Positions 9,298 to 18,710 of a stretch of 64,000 bases of DNA are shown one piece after another. The position numbers were made by a program, and so were the translations under genes. Origin of the DNA: Phycisphaerales bacterium (GTDB lineage: Bacteria; Planctomycetota; Phycisphaerae; UBA1845; UTPLA1). The stretch's first letter is position 1; each line of letters opens with the position of its first letter. The notes under the pieces are model-generated. The model did not search any database and was not told where the DNA came from. It saw nothing but the letters and a program-made list of their open reading frames with translations. The stretch is from NCBI GenBank assembly GCA_022360095.1, contig JAKSDK010000788.1, forward strand, positions 1 to 64,000, written 5' to 3'.

Positions 9298-11129
9298 GGA
9301 GTCATACCGTGGCAGGTCTATCGATGAACGCCGCATACGACGAAACCATCGGGCGACTACCGACCCCGATCGTGGATTGGCCGGTCTCCGAGGAACGATT
9401 TCGCCAAATCGCAGAACGCTGGCGAACTTGGGGGGTTTGGGTCTCACTTTGGAACCGTGAAGGCGAAATGGTCGCCTGTGATCAACAGGCAGGCCGTCTC
9501 TGGGACGCACTAAGAGCCGGTCCCAACCCATTCTGCCTCCGGCTGACTCAACTCGCGATCGCAGCCATGGAGACAAAGAAAAGTGCAGAATCGGAAGGGG
9601 AGGACTACGCCTCCAATTTCGGACCCTGGCAACCTGATCTTGGTTTGATCGCCATCCCCGTCAGATCGGGCCGACGCAGCGTCGGAGCGATTCTCGGCGC
9701 CGTGGTCATGACCGATCGGCCCGACGAGGCCTTTGCGCGTCTCTGCAACCAATGCGAACTCGATCTGAACGCGATGACCTCCTTCCTGAATGATGTCGAG
9801 ATCGTGCCGGCCGAAAAGATATCCAACCTGGCTTCAACGCTGTCGTTCACCGTTCAACAGGCACGAGCAATTGAAGTCGGAAGCGGGGAAATCTCCATCC
9901 TTACCCACAATCTTGAGAACACTTATGAAGAGTTGCATCTGATTTACGAAATCAGTCGGCAGATGGGGATCCCCCAAAAGCCGATCGCCATGTTGGAAAA
10001 AGTCGGCCGAGAAATGCTGGAGGTCTCCCGCGCGGCCGGTCTCGCCTTTGTGGTCACCAATCACGCTTCAACGGGAACCGGAAACAACGATGGGCATGAA
10101 CCGGCGTTCGAGGAACGCGCCGTACAAGTCGGACAGGCGGCGCCGAGTCTAAATGAATTGGAGCGACTCACCCACAATGTGTGTGTGGATGATGATCAAG
10201 GCACCGGATACCTTCTGTTAAACCAAGCGGGCCGACTGCCCGAATTCCGATGGGCCTCCAACTGGCTCAAACATCTGCTCGTGTTGCCTCTCCGCCATGA
10301 ACATCACGAGTTGGGCGTGTTCTACGCCATGAACTGCAAAGACAATGGCGACTACACCTCCGCCGATGTTCAACTGCTGCGGGCAGTCGCCGATCGCGTG
10401 ACCGCCGCCCTACAGAATCAGCATTTGTACGACGATCTAAGTGACCTTCTCATGGGGTTGTTGCACGCGCTCGTCAAAAGTGTCGACGCCAAGGACCCCT
10501 ACACCTTCGGTCATTCCGAACGCGTGGCCTATTTCAGTCGCGTGCTGTCCAGCGCGATCGGAATGTCGCCCATCGATTGCGAAAGAGTCTATCTCGCCGG
10601 GCTCTTGCACGACGTCGGAAAGATCGGCGTACCCGACGCCATCCTCTGCAAACCGGGCAAGCTCACGAAACAGGAGTTCGATGCCCTGAAGAAACACCCT
10701 GAAATCGGTGAGAGAATCCTGGCGCAGGTGCGCCAGATTCGCGACCTCATACCCGGTGTCCTCTATCATCACGAACGCATGGACGGCTGCGGCTATCCTC
10801 ATCGTCTGGCCGGCAGGGACATTCCGCTGCTGGGACGCATCATCTGTCTCGCGGATTCCTTCGACGCCATGACCACCAGCCGAACCTATCGGGCCGCAAT
10901 GCCCGTATCGATGGCGGTCACCGAAATACGCCGCTGTTCCGGAAATCAGTTCGACCCGGGCCTGGCTGAAGTGTTCTTGAACATTGATCCGGCCCGCATG
11001 TTCAAAGAAGCGCATGATTACACCGGTGGCGATATGAACATCGGTCGTATCGGAGCCCTCTGCGCAGCGCTGAGCGGCTATTCATCCTCACAGAAAAGTT
11101 TGAGCTCAAGTCACGAAACGGAACACTAA
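9294..11129 (+). CDS. GAF and HD-GYP domain cyclic-di-GMP phosphodiesterase
   Basis: HD-GYP proteins hydrolyse c-di-GMP. In this 611-residue protein the HD-GYP domain occupies about residues 380-575: it carries GHSERVAYFSR, the HD pair in LLHDVGKIGVPD near residue 437, HHERMDGCGYP with an intact GYP signature, and LADSFDAMTTSRTYR. A GAF-like sensory domain occupies about 215-375, and the first 200 residues form another sensor-like region with GAIPVRSGRR-type features I cannot name. All expected metal-binding residues are visible, so it should be active. It is coupled by ATGA overlap to the receiver gene, implying phosphorelay control of c-di-GMP turnover near the pilus machine. Confidence 0.9.
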   Translation: MRSHTVAGLSMNAAYDETIGRLPTPIVDWPVSEERFRQIAERWRTWGVWVSLWNREGEMVACDQQAGRLWDALRAGPNPFCLRLTQLAIAAMETKKSAESEGEDYASNFGPWQPDLGLIAIPVRSGRRSVGAILGAVVMTDRPDEAFARLCNQCELDLNAMTSFLNDVEIVPAEKISNLASTLSFTVQQARAIEVGSGEISILTHNLENTYEELHLIYEISRQMGIPQKPIAMLEKVGREMLEVSRAAGLAFVVTNHASTGTGNNDGHEPAFEERAVQVGQAAPSLNELERLTHNVCVDDDQGTGYLLLNQAGRLPEFRWASNWLKHLLVLPLRHEHHELGVFYAMNCKDNGDYTSADVQLLRAVADRVTAALQNQHLYDDLSDLLMGLLHALVKSVDAKDPYTFGHSERVAYFSRVLSSAIGMSPIDCERVYLAGLLHDVGKIGVPDAILCKPGKLTKQEFDALKKHPEIGERILAQVRQIRDLIPGVLYHHERMDGCGYPHRLAGRDIPLLGRIICLADSFDAMTTSRTYRAAMPVSMAVTEIRRCSGNQFDPGLAEVFLNIDPARMFKEAHDYTGGDMNIGRIGALCAALSGYSSSQKSLSSSHETEH

Positions 11130-11153
11130 TCTGTCGAAGAGCGAATCACGCCA

Positions 11154-11489
11154 ATGAGTACGAAGATTACGAAGTACGACAATGTCGCCGTGCTGATCGT
11201 CAAAGACGACTTGGTGGGTGAGGAGGTCGAGGTTTTCTGCGGACAGTCGGATCAATGTGTGGCCGACGGATTTTTCAACATCGTCGTGGATTGTACGGCA
11301 GTCGGAGTATTCGACAGCATGGGGCTAGAGGCCTTGCTGGACTTGCAGAACAAATGCGAGGATGAATTCGGAAACGTGAAACTATGCGGACTGGATGAAA
11401 CGCTGACGCGAATTCTTGAAATCACGCGACTGATGCGAAGGTTCGAGGTGTTTGACGACGTGGACGCCGCCGTCGGGAACTTCTCATAA
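11154..11489 (+). CDS. STAS-domain anti-sigma-factor-antagonist-like protein
   Basis: The 111-residue protein is a single STAS domain of the SpoIIAA/RsbV type: NIVVDCTAVGVFDSMGLEALLDLQ contains the usual phosphorylatable Ser in D-S-x-G-L (Ser55), followed by ITRLMRRFEVFDDVDAAV at the C-terminus. Such proteins bind kinase/anti-sigma partners in a phosphorylation-dependent way. No matching anti-sigma kinase of the RsbW type is visible in the window, so its partner might be the histidine kinase next door or an unlinked protein. It sits between the HD-GYP gene and pilB in the operon, 25 and 24 bases from its neighbours. Confidence 0.87.
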   Translation: MSTKITKYDNVAVLIVKDDLVGEEVEVFCGQSDQCVADGFFNIVVDCTAVGVFDSMGLEALLDLQNKCEDEFGNVKLCGLDETLTRILEITRLMRRFEVFDDVDAAVGNFS

Positions 11490-11512
11490 AGCGAGAGCGA
11501 AACGATTGTAGC

Positions 11513-13228
11513 ATGAGTACGACGGCCAAGACTTCCAACCGAAAACAGGTCGGGCAGATTCTGCTCGCCAGCGGCGTGATCACCCAGGAACAGATCGATC
11601 TCGCCATTGCGGAACAGGCTGCTCGAAACCATCGTCAGCTTCTGGGAGAAGTTCTCGTCGACATGGGGATGGTCACCGAGGATCAGGTCCTCGAAGCGCT
11701 GGCCGAGGCTTACAACGTCCCCTATGCAAAATTGACGCCGCGCCTCGTCGACCCGAAAGTCATTGACCTCATTCCGAGAGATTTTCTCGAAAAACACGCA
11801 GTCCTGCCCTTGTTTAAAGTCCGGAACATTCTGACCGTCGCCGTGAGCGAGCCGTCGAACGTCTTCCTCATCGAGGAAATCGGACGCATGACCGGATGCA
11901 CCGTCCAGGTCGTCGTCGTGTCGGCCTCTGACGTAAAGGCGATTCTCGATCAGTATATCAATGCCGCCAATGTCTTCGTCATCGACGACATCATCGAGGA
12001 CGTCTCGACCGAAACGTTCGAGTTGATCGAATCGAAAGTGGACGACATCACGAACCTGGAAGGAATGGCCGGCGACTCGCCCGTCATCAAGCTCGTGAAT
12101 TATCTGATTTATACGGCGGTCAAAGAGGGAGCCAGTGACATCCACATCGAACCCGACGATGGGCATCTCCGTGTCCGCCACCGCGTGGACGGAGTGCTCT
12201 ATGAAAAACTGACGCCGCCGGCTCAGATGATGGCCCCCATCGTCTCGCGCATAAAGATCATGTCCGCCCTGGACATCGCCGAACGGCGGCTGCCTCAGGA
12301 CGGCGGAATTCACATCATGATGGAAGGACGCCCGATCGACCTTCGCGTGTCGACCCTGCCGAACTTGCACGGCGAGAAGGTCGTCATACGAATCATCGAT
12401 AACACGCAGGTCCTGATCAACTTGGAAACGCTCGGCTTCTCCGTGGACATGCTGAAAGAACTGCGAAAGCAGTTGGCACAGCCTCACGGACTTGTCCTCG
12501 TCACCGGCCCCACGGGAAGCGGAAAGAGCACCACACTCTACGCCGCGCTAAGCGAGATGAATTCCGCTGAACGCAACGTCTGCACCGTGGAAGATCCGAT
12601 CGAGTACAATTTGCGCAACATCAACCAGTTTCAAGTCAATGAAAAGGTGGGCCTGCACTTCGGCACCGTCCTACGCGCACTCCTGCGTCAGGACCCCGAC
12701 GTGATCATGGTCGGTGAGGTCCGTGACGACGACACCGCCAAAACGGCCGTCCAGGCTGCCTTGACCGGACACATGGTGCTTTCAACCCTGCATACAAACG
12801 ACGCCGTCTCGGCGATCACCCGGTTGAACAACATCGGAGTGGAGCACTTTCTTGTCAGCGCGGCCTTGGACGCCGTTCTGGCCCAGCGCCTCGTGAGAAA
12901 GATCTGCCCCCACTGCAAGACCGAATATGAACCGACGCCGAACATCAGACATGCGATGGAAAAGGCAGGCCAGAGCGTCGAAATGCTGAACCGAGGCGAA
13001 GGCTGTGCCAAATGCAATGGCTCAGGGTATTCCGGGCGCCTGGGCGTCTACGAATTGTTCATTCCAAACGAAAATCTGCGCCAGGCGGTCTCCGATGCAA
13101 TACCGTTACAGGAATTGCGCCAACTGGCTCGGAGGTCAAACATGACCACGTTGCTCAAGGACGGAATGGCGAAGGCCAAGGCCGGGATTACCACCGTGGA
13201 GGAAGTTTTCCGTGTCTGCTCCGATTGA
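11513..13228 (+). CDS. pilB: Pilus assembly / type II secretion ATPase PilB (GspE family)
   Basis: This hexameric cytoplasmic ATPase powers pilin or pseudopilin polymerisation. The 571-residue protein has an N-terminal MshEN region (about 1-150) with two tandem motifs (VGQILLASGVITQEQ and LGEVLVDMGMVTEDQ), a Walker A at about 331-338 (GPTGSGKSTT), an Asp box, a Walker B (DPDVIMVGEVRD), a His box (TGHMVLSTLHTNDA), and a four-Cys zinc module (CPHCKTEYEP ... CAKCNGSGY) near residue 465-505. All catalytic motifs are intact. MshEN domains of this form can bind c-di-GMP. The pilT gene starts inside its last codons. Confidence 0.95.
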   Translation: MSTTAKTSNRKQVGQILLASGVITQEQIDLAIAEQAARNHRQLLGEVLVDMGMVTEDQVLEALAEAYNVPYAKLTPRLVDPKVIDLIPRDFLEKHAVLPLFKVRNILTVAVSEPSNVFLIEEIGRMTGCTVQVVVVSASDVKAILDQYINAANVFVIDDIIEDVSTETFELIESKVDDITNLEGMAGDSPVIKLVNYLIYTAVKEGASDIHIEPDDGHLRVRHRVDGVLYEKLTPPAQMMAPIVSRIKIMSALDIAERRLPQDGGIHIMMEGRPIDLRVSTLPNLHGEKVVIRIIDNTQVLINLETLGFSVDMLKELRKQLAQPHGLVLVTGPTGSGKSTTLYAALSEMNSAERNVCTVEDPIEYNLRNINQFQVNEKVGLHFGTVLRALLRQDPDVIMVGEVRDDDTAKTAVQAALTGHMVLSTLHTNDAVSAITRLNNIGVEHFLVSAALDAVLAQRLVRKICPHCKTEYEPTPNIRHAMEKAGQSVEMLNRGEGCAKCNGSGYSGRLGVYELFIPNENLRQAVSDAIPLQELRQLARRSNMTTLLKDGMAKAKAGITTVEEVFRVCSD

Positions 13229-14450
13229 CGAAATGACGACCGTCGAAAACCAGCCCACAGACGGACAAGGCGATGACGCAAGGCCGTTGGACCTGATTCC
13301 CGAAAGTGGACCCCTTTCACGGCTCCTTGCAGAGACGGTGCAAAGAGGAGGCAGCGATCTCTTGCTGGTCGTGGATGCGCCGCCGACCGTATTCGTCGCA
13401 GGTCAGTGGATGGCGCTCAAAGAGAAGTCGATGACCCCCGAAGACATCGCCGTCTGCATTCATCCGATCTTGTCGGATGCATGTCGAGACAAGCTGGCCA
13501 AGGTTCGTGACCTCGACATGGGGCTGACGCTGCCCGAGGGACGATTTCGAATGAACGTCCATTATCAGCAGGGCTCGCTGGCGGCGGCGATTCGAATGAT
13601 CCCCGAGAAGATTCCACCGTTCGACCGCCTCGGATTGCCGCCGCAGGTATTGCGATTCGCCGACTTTTCCAGCGGACTCGTGCTGGTGACCGGCGGGACC
13701 GGCCAGGGAAAGAGTACGACCCTTGCCGCTCTCATTCAGCACATGAATCAGACGCGATCGGGTCACATCATCACCATCGAAGATCCGATCGAGTTCGCCA
13801 TGACCCATGGAACATGCATCATCGAGCAAAGAGAAGTCGGCTTCGACAGTCCGACCTTTGCATCCGCCTTGCGTCACGTCCTGCGGCAACGACCTGACGT
13901 GATCCTGATTGGTGAAATGCGAGATCCGGAAACGATGGCGACGGCATTGACCGCCGCGGAAACAGGGCAACTCGTCCTGGCGACCTTGCATACCTCCAAT
14001 GCCGCTCAGACCATTGCCAGAATCATCGACGTCTTCCCGCCGACTCAGCAGCCACAGGTCCGAACACAACTTGCCGCTTCATTGCGCGCAATTCTGGGCC
14101 AGGTGCTGGTGATGGATAAATGCAATGAAACACTGGTCCCGGCGACCGAACTCATGTTCGCCACGCCGGCGATACGACGCGCGATTCGGGACAACGAGAC
14201 CCATCTGATCTACTCCATGATCGAGACAGGGCGCCGTCAGGGAATGCACACGCTTGAACAATCCCTGGAAGCCCTGGTTCGAGCAGGCCGTGTGACGGCC
14301 GAGCAGGCGATGGGCGTGGCGTCCGATCCCGTCCGAATGCAGAAAACGGTCGGACATCTTGTTCGGGAAAGCGCGGTAACCTCGGGAGATTCGTCGATGA
14401 TGGAAAGCGATCCGATCGACGTCATCGGGTCGGGGAATCCGGTCGAATAG
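13212..14450 (+). CDS. pilT: Pilus retraction-type ATPase PilT
   Basis: PilT depolymerises pili. The 412-residue product has the PilT N-terminal PAS-like region, a Walker A with an unusual Gln (GGTGQGKSTT, about residue 161), a Walker B (RPDVILIGEMRDPET), and a His box (TGQLVLATLHTSNAAQTI), which together mark the PilT/PilU subfamily. The GTG at 13212 is preferred because GGAGG lies eight bases upstream inside pilB; this creates a 17-base overlap. An ATG at 13233 is the alternative. Presence of PilT argues that the operon makes a retractile pilus rather than only a type II secretion pseudopilus. Confidence 0.93.
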   Translation: MSAPIDEMTTVENQPTDGQGDDARPLDLIPESGPLSRLLAETVQRGGSDLLLVVDAPPTVFVAGQWMALKEKSMTPEDIAVCIHPILSDACRDKLAKVRDLDMGLTLPEGRFRMNVHYQQGSLAAAIRMIPEKIPPFDRLGLPPQVLRFADFSSGLVLVTGGTGQGKSTTLAALIQHMNQTRSGHIITIEDPIEFAMTHGTCIIEQREVGFDSPTFASALRHVLRQRPDVILIGEMRDPETMATALTAAETGQLVLATLHTSNAAQTIARIIDVFPPTQQPQVRTQLAASLRAILGQVLVMDKCNETLVPATELMFATPAIRRAIRDNETHLIYSMIETGRRQGMHTLEQSLEALVRAGRVTAEQAMGVASDPVRMQKTVGHLVRESAVTSGDSSMMESDPIDVIGSGNPVE

Positions 14451-14461
14451 GAGACGCTAAT

Positions 14462-15691
14462 ATGGCCGTCTTTACGTATGCCGCACGTGACGAAGCCGGG
14501 ATGCTTGTTGAGGGTGAACTCACGGCACTCGACGAAGCGGAAGCCGTACGCTCGATCCGCAACGAAGGAAGATTCGTCGTGCGCGTCGAACCCAAAGGCC
14601 GCGCACCGGCAAAGAAAAAGCCAAACGCGAAAGTCCAGACCCAGAATGTCTTCGGCGACAAGTTCAGGCCCGATGATCTGATCTTCTTCACCAATCAGCT
14701 CGCCATGATGATCGATACCGGCGTATCCCTCGCGGATGCGCTCGACGCTTGTGTCCATGACGGGAACTCGCCGCGCTTTGCCAAGGCGCTGGATGCCGTG
14801 ATCACGCAGGTCAGAGCGGGAATGGAATTCTCCGCGGCGCTGGCGGAGCATCCGAAAGTTTTCCCACGGCTCTTCATCAGTCTCATCAAGGCCTCGGAGG
14901 CTTCCGGACAGTTGGCGCCCATTCTCACACGTCTGGCGAGCCACCTGGAACGCCAACGCGACATGAAAAGGAAAATCAAAGGAGCCGTCACCTATCCGAT
15001 CGTGATGTCCGTCTTTGCCATCGGTGTCACCATCTTTCTCGTCTCTTTCGTGTTGCCGAAATTCGCGGCGATCTATGCCGGGCGCGAAGCGAGTCTGCCC
15101 TGGATGACAAAGGCGTTGCTCGATTTCAGTGACATTGTCGTGGATTACGGGTTGTATGCGCTCGGCGCCGTGGTCCTGACCTCCGGCGGATTGTTCGCCT
15201 ATTTCCGGACCGCCGAAGGCCGATGGAAGGCGGAAAAGATTAAGCTGAGTCTCCCCATGGTGGGCACGTTGTACCATAAGAACTACCAGGCCCGCAGTCT
15301 TCGTACGTTGGGGACGATGATTCAGGCAGGGGTCTCCATGCTCGACAGCGTCCAGTTGACGAAGGATGTCTGTGGAAGCCTCCGGTACGAAAGAATGTGG
15401 AGCACGGTCAACGAGCGGATCGAACGCGGACAGCAGGTCTCAGAGGCATTGGCCGACCAGGAAGACATCCCCAAATCGGTCCTCAAGATGTTGAATGCCG
15501 GCGAACGAAGTGGACAGCTCGGCCCTGTGATGGAACGCGTCTCCGCCTTTTGCGAGACCGAGTTGAACGCGGCCCTCAAAGCCTTGACCAACATGATCGA
15601 ACCGGCCATCGTCACGTTCCTGGGCATCGTCGTCGGCGGATTGGTCATGGCCCTTCTGCTGCCCATCTTCACGATCTCCAGAGCCCTATAG
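14462..15691 (+). CDS. pilC: Pilus inner-membrane platform protein PilC (GspF family)
   Basis: The 409-residue protein has the two duplicated GspF domains (about residues 70-195 and 275-400), with three membrane helices near 170-195, 220-245 and 380-405. Characteristic segments are FFTNQLAMMIDTGVSLADAL and its repeat RTLGTMIQAGVSMLDSVQL. The N-terminal 60 residues (FTYAARDEAGMLVEGEL) are the usual GspF start. It is the last gene of the operon, 11 bases after pilT, and is followed by a GC-rich palindrome that could terminate transcription. Confidence 0.95.
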   Translation: MAVFTYAARDEAGMLVEGELTALDEAEAVRSIRNEGRFVVRVEPKGRAPAKKKPNAKVQTQNVFGDKFRPDDLIFFTNQLAMMIDTGVSLADALDACVHDGNSPRFAKALDAVITQVRAGMEFSAALAEHPKVFPRLFISLIKASEASGQLAPILTRLASHLERQRDMKRKIKGAVTYPIVMSVFAIGVTIFLVSFVLPKFAAIYAGREASLPWMTKALLDFSDIVVDYGLYALGAVVLTSGGLFAYFRTAEGRWKAEKIKLSLPMVGTLYHKNYQARSLRTLGTMIQAGVSMLDSVQLTKDVCGSLRYERMWSTVNERIERGQQVSEALADQEDIPKSVLKMLNAGERSGQLGPVMERVSAFCETELNAALKALTNMIEPAIVTFLGIVVGGLVMALLLPIFTISRAL

Positions 15692-15719
15692 CCCGGAGGC
15701 ATTCGCCCGCAAATGAATC

Positions 15720-15747
15720 AAAGCCCCAGGCCCCCTTGCCTGGGGTT
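15720..15747 (+). repeat. GC-rich palindromic repeat, copy 1 (possible terminator)
   Basis: Arms CCCCAGGC (15724-15731) and GCCTGGGG (15738-15745) flank a six-base loop, preceded by AAAG and followed by TTCC. It matches a dispersed family seen also near 25.98, 28.11, 32.91, 33.3, 40.62 and 60.75 kb. It lies between convergent genes (pilC and a minus-strand gene), so it may serve as a bidirectional terminator, though it lacks a T tract. Confidence 0.7.
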
Positions 15748-15778
15748 CCGCCAGAGCTGCACTCCCAGGCAATCGCTC

Positions 15779-16642
15779 CTATCTAACCTCAGTCTCCGTA
15801 CCCTCCGGCGCAAGCCACAAAATGACGTTCAGCGTCTTACGAGCGTAGGAAAGCGTTCGTAACAAATACAGAGCCGCCAGGATCGTCAGGAGGTTGCCGC
15901 AGCCGAGCAACCCGAGCCCCCAGCGTTTTTTCAACAGAGGCAGAACGAATCCGACGAGCGTGAACAGCAGCACGAGCAGCGAGATTTGATACGCCGTTCT
16001 TGCGCTTCGGGCCGTCTTGTCGTCCGGAACTCGCTTGAACAACTGTTCCGTATGTTTCGCGGTCGAAATCAGCAACCCGTGCGCCGATGAGATGATCACG
16101 AAACCGAGGATGAAAGTCGACAATTGCTCGTCAAAAAGAACACGCACCGACAACGAGAGCCCGAACGTCACCAGAAATAGTTTTACCAGGATTCTCGCGT
16201 CGAAACGTGCCGTCGTGGGAAGTTTGGAGGGTCGAGGCTCGGGCGCCGCGTATAGCCACAGACCCAGGAGTGTCGCCAAGCCGGCGATGACGAACACGGC
16301 GATCAATGGCACGCTGATGAACAAGGGATTGAAGGGCGTCGGCGGACCTGTATTCAGGAAACTGATGAAGACCACGGAGAGGACCGTCAGAACCACCAGG
16401 ATTTGGAACGACGTCACCGTGAGCTTGAGACCGCGGAACACCGTCGAGACCCATTCCCGCGGAGAATACTGAAGGCGATCGCCCTGAAGGGAGCGTTCGA
16501 CCGTCGTCCCACATTCCGGGCACAGACCATGACGCTCGATACTCTTTAGGTTGTAGCCGCAGGAGATGCACGCAACGTCGATAGCGAGCCGTCCCAACGG
16601 GTCGAGGTCGAAAGACCGGATCGTGGGGTGTTTGTGTGTCAC
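15779..16642 (-). CDS. Zinc-ribbon polytopic membrane protein, function unknown
   Basis: The 287-residue protein begins with a cytoplasmic zinc ribbon (CISCGYNL ... GLCPECG, about residues 25-46) and continues with around six hydrophobic helices (near 76-95, 108-130, 150-170, 175-195, 220-240 and 243-262). Proteins with a CxxCGYxL ... CPECG head and a membrane tail are common in planctomycete genomes, and I know no function for them. It is convergent with pilC and divergent from the NHL protein gene, so it is probably monocistronic. Confidence 0.8.
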   Translation of the reverse strand: MTHKHPTIRSFDLDPLGRLAIDVACISCGYNLKSIERHGLCPECGTTVERSLQGDRLQYSPREWVSTVFRGLKLTVTSFQILVVLTVLSVVFISFLNTGPPTPFNPLFISVPLIAVFVIAGLATLLGLWLYAAPEPRPSKLPTTARFDARILVKLFLVTFGLSLSVRVLFDEQLSTFILGFVIISSAHGLLISTAKHTEQLFKRVPDDKTARSARTAYQISLLVLLFTLVGFVLPLLKKRWGLGLLGCGNLLTILAALYLLRTLSYARKTLNVILWLAPEGTETEVR

Positions 16643-16703
16643 GACGCGCTCCGGTGGACTATGATGAAGCTTTGTGAGACGACCAGTAAGTCCCGCTAAA
16701 AGA

Positions 16704-18710
16704 ATGATCGTTGTCGAGATGCGTTTCTTTTCTCATCCTGCCCGCCTTCCGAGTTTGCTGCCGACTTGCTGCTTCCTGATCATTCTAGCCGGGAGCACGC
16801 ACGGACAGGAACAGCACTCCAAGACACCGGGAGCAACCCGGGTACGCGATACCTCAAACACGCGCTACGGGGACTATCAATGCGAGCTCACGGATCTGAT
16901 CCATCCCGCAGACGTCGTCATCACCGCTGACGACATGATCTACGTGACGGACACGGGCCGACATCGCATTCAGATTTTTGATGCTCAAGGCAAAAAGACA
17001 GCTGAATGGGGCCGTAGCGGTTCTGGCTCGGGGGAATTCCTGCGCCCTATGGGCATCGCGATCGGAAAGGCCGGTGAGCTTTATGTTTCCGACAACGGTC
17101 ACCATCGAATTCAGGTGTTGTCAACCGACGGCGCCTTCAAACGTCAATGGGGCGCTTACGGTGGGGGGACGGGGCAATTCAGGTTTCCCCAGGGGATAAC
17201 GGCGGACCGGGCCAGGGTGTATGTCGCCGATACCGGCAACGATCGGGTGCAGGTCTTTGATCATCAAGGCAAGCACTTGGCGACCATCGGCCGATTCGGC
17301 TCGAAGCCGGGGGAGTTCAAACGACCCGTCGACGTCGCAGTCGATGACCGTGGTCATGTTTATGTCGTGGATGCGGATAATCACCGTATCCAAAAGTTCG
17401 ATCCGGCAGGGCGGTTCGTTAAAACCTGGGGTCAGTGGGGAACCTTTTCCGGATTGCTGGCCGATCCTGGAGGAATCCATCATCACGATAACCATCTGTA
17501 TGTCGCCGACGCCCACAATCATCGAGTTCAAGTGTTCGATCTCGACGGCCGCGTGACTTATCAATGGGGCATCCATGCCTTCCGGCCCCGCGAAGGCGCA
17601 GGAAAGCTGCATTATCCAAATGCCGTGGCCGTCGCGCCGTCCGGTCGACTCGCCGTGGTCTGTGAAGGCTTCGAAGATCGGGCTCAGGTTTTCCGGGCGA
17701 TGCCGCCGGGCCGGTCGCCGCCACCCAATCCTTTTCAGGGTATGGACATGACGGGCAGCTCGCATTACGGCCCCTGGGGTGACGTCGATGACAAGCTGAT
17801 GGCACTTACGGAGTTGGAGACGGACAAGGTCTCCGTCTTTGATCTTTCGCACGAAACGCCGATCGCCGTCACCGTCGTCGGAGGGCACGGCACCCAGCCG
17901 GGACGATTCATTCGTCCGACCGGCGTCGCGATCGATGCTGGAAACAAACTGTTGTATGTCGCCGACAGCGGTAACCGCCGGCTCCAGGTCTTTCGGCTCG
18001 ATTATGATCCGGCGCGCGAAATCAAATTCGCGCCGCGCATGGCACGCTTCGTCAAGCTCCTTGACTTCAGAACGCTCAGGCAACGTCATCCGAAATTCAA
18101 GAGCAAACCGATCGTCGAACCCGCCGCCGTTCGTTGCGATGCCGAAGGCAACCTCTGGGTCTTGGACCAGCGGCAAGGGCTCGTGCTCGCCTTCACGACC
18201 GGATTTAAGCTGCTCCGCTTCTGGGGCGGAAACACCGATGGCTCGGAAAGTCTTCGGCGCCCGACCACGCTGGCCTTCAGCGGCTCGGGAGACACCGTCT
18301 ATGTCGTGGATGCCGATCGGTGTCGCGTAAATGCCTATACTATGAAGGGTAAGTTTCTGTATCGTTGGGGTGAGCCCGGTATCGGTGACGGACAGTTCAC
18401 CGAGCCGTTTGGGATCTCAGCAACAGAGGACGGCTTTGTCTATGTGACCGATGCCGCTACACATCGCGTGCAAAAGTTCGATGAGAAAGGCCGTTTCATC
18501 TCGGCCTGGGGACGGCAGGGCATCGAAGCCGGGAGGATGTACAAACCCAGGGACATCCTCCAGGATAAAGGGCGTTTGATCGTGGTCGACTATGGGAACC
18601 ATCGCGGCCATGTTTTTTCACAGGAGGGTCAGTTCATTGATGTATTCGGCTCACGATTCTTCACGCGCCCCGCAAAGCAGCGATCACAAAGGGGGCAAAG
18701 TGGAGAATAA
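16704..18710 (+). CDS. Secreted NHL-repeat beta-propeller protein
   Basis: After a signal peptide (hydrophobic LLPTCCFLIILAGSTHGQ) come about ten NHL repeats of the form 'YVTDTGRHRIQIFDAQGK' and 'GSGEFLRPMGIAIGKAGELYVSDNGHHRIQVL', spanning most of the protein and forming at least one six-bladed propeller, possibly two. NHL propellers bind proteins, sugars or metals; no catalytic motif is visible. The start is uncertain: ATG 16704 is listed, GTG 16674 and ATG 16719 are alternatives, and none has a strong ribosome site. It overlaps the next gene by 11 bases, and a YtkA-like lipoprotein and a di-haem peroxidase follow, so it may belong to a periplasmic redox operon. Confidence 0.88.
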   Translation: MIVVEMRFFSHPARLPSLLPTCCFLIILAGSTHGQEQHSKTPGATRVRDTSNTRYGDYQCELTDLIHPADVVITADDMIYVTDTGRHRIQIFDAQGKKTAEWGRSGSGSGEFLRPMGIAIGKAGELYVSDNGHHRIQVLSTDGAFKRQWGAYGGGTGQFRFPQGITADRARVYVADTGNDRVQVFDHQGKHLATIGRFGSKPGEFKRPVDVAVDDRGHVYVVDADNHRIQKFDPAGRFVKTWGQWGTFSGLLADPGGIHHHDNHLYVADAHNHRVQVFDLDGRVTYQWGIHAFRPREGAGKLHYPNAVAVAPSGRLAVVCEGFEDRAQVFRAMPPGRSPPPNPFQGMDMTGSSHYGPWGDVDDKLMALTELETDKVSVFDLSHETPIAVTVVGGHGTQPGRFIRPTGVAIDAGNKLLYVADSGNRRLQVFRLDYDPAREIKFAPRMARFVKLLDFRTLRQRHPKFKSKPIVEPAAVRCDAEGNLWVLDQRQGLVLAFTTGFKLLRFWGGNTDGSESLRRPTTLAFSGSGDTVYVVDADRCRVNAYTMKGKFLYRWGEPGIGDGQFTEPFGISATEDGFVYVTDAATHRVQKFDEKGRFISAWGRQGIEAGRMYKPRDILQDKGRLIVVDYGNHRGHVFSQEGQFIDVFGSRFFTRPAKQRSQRGQSGE

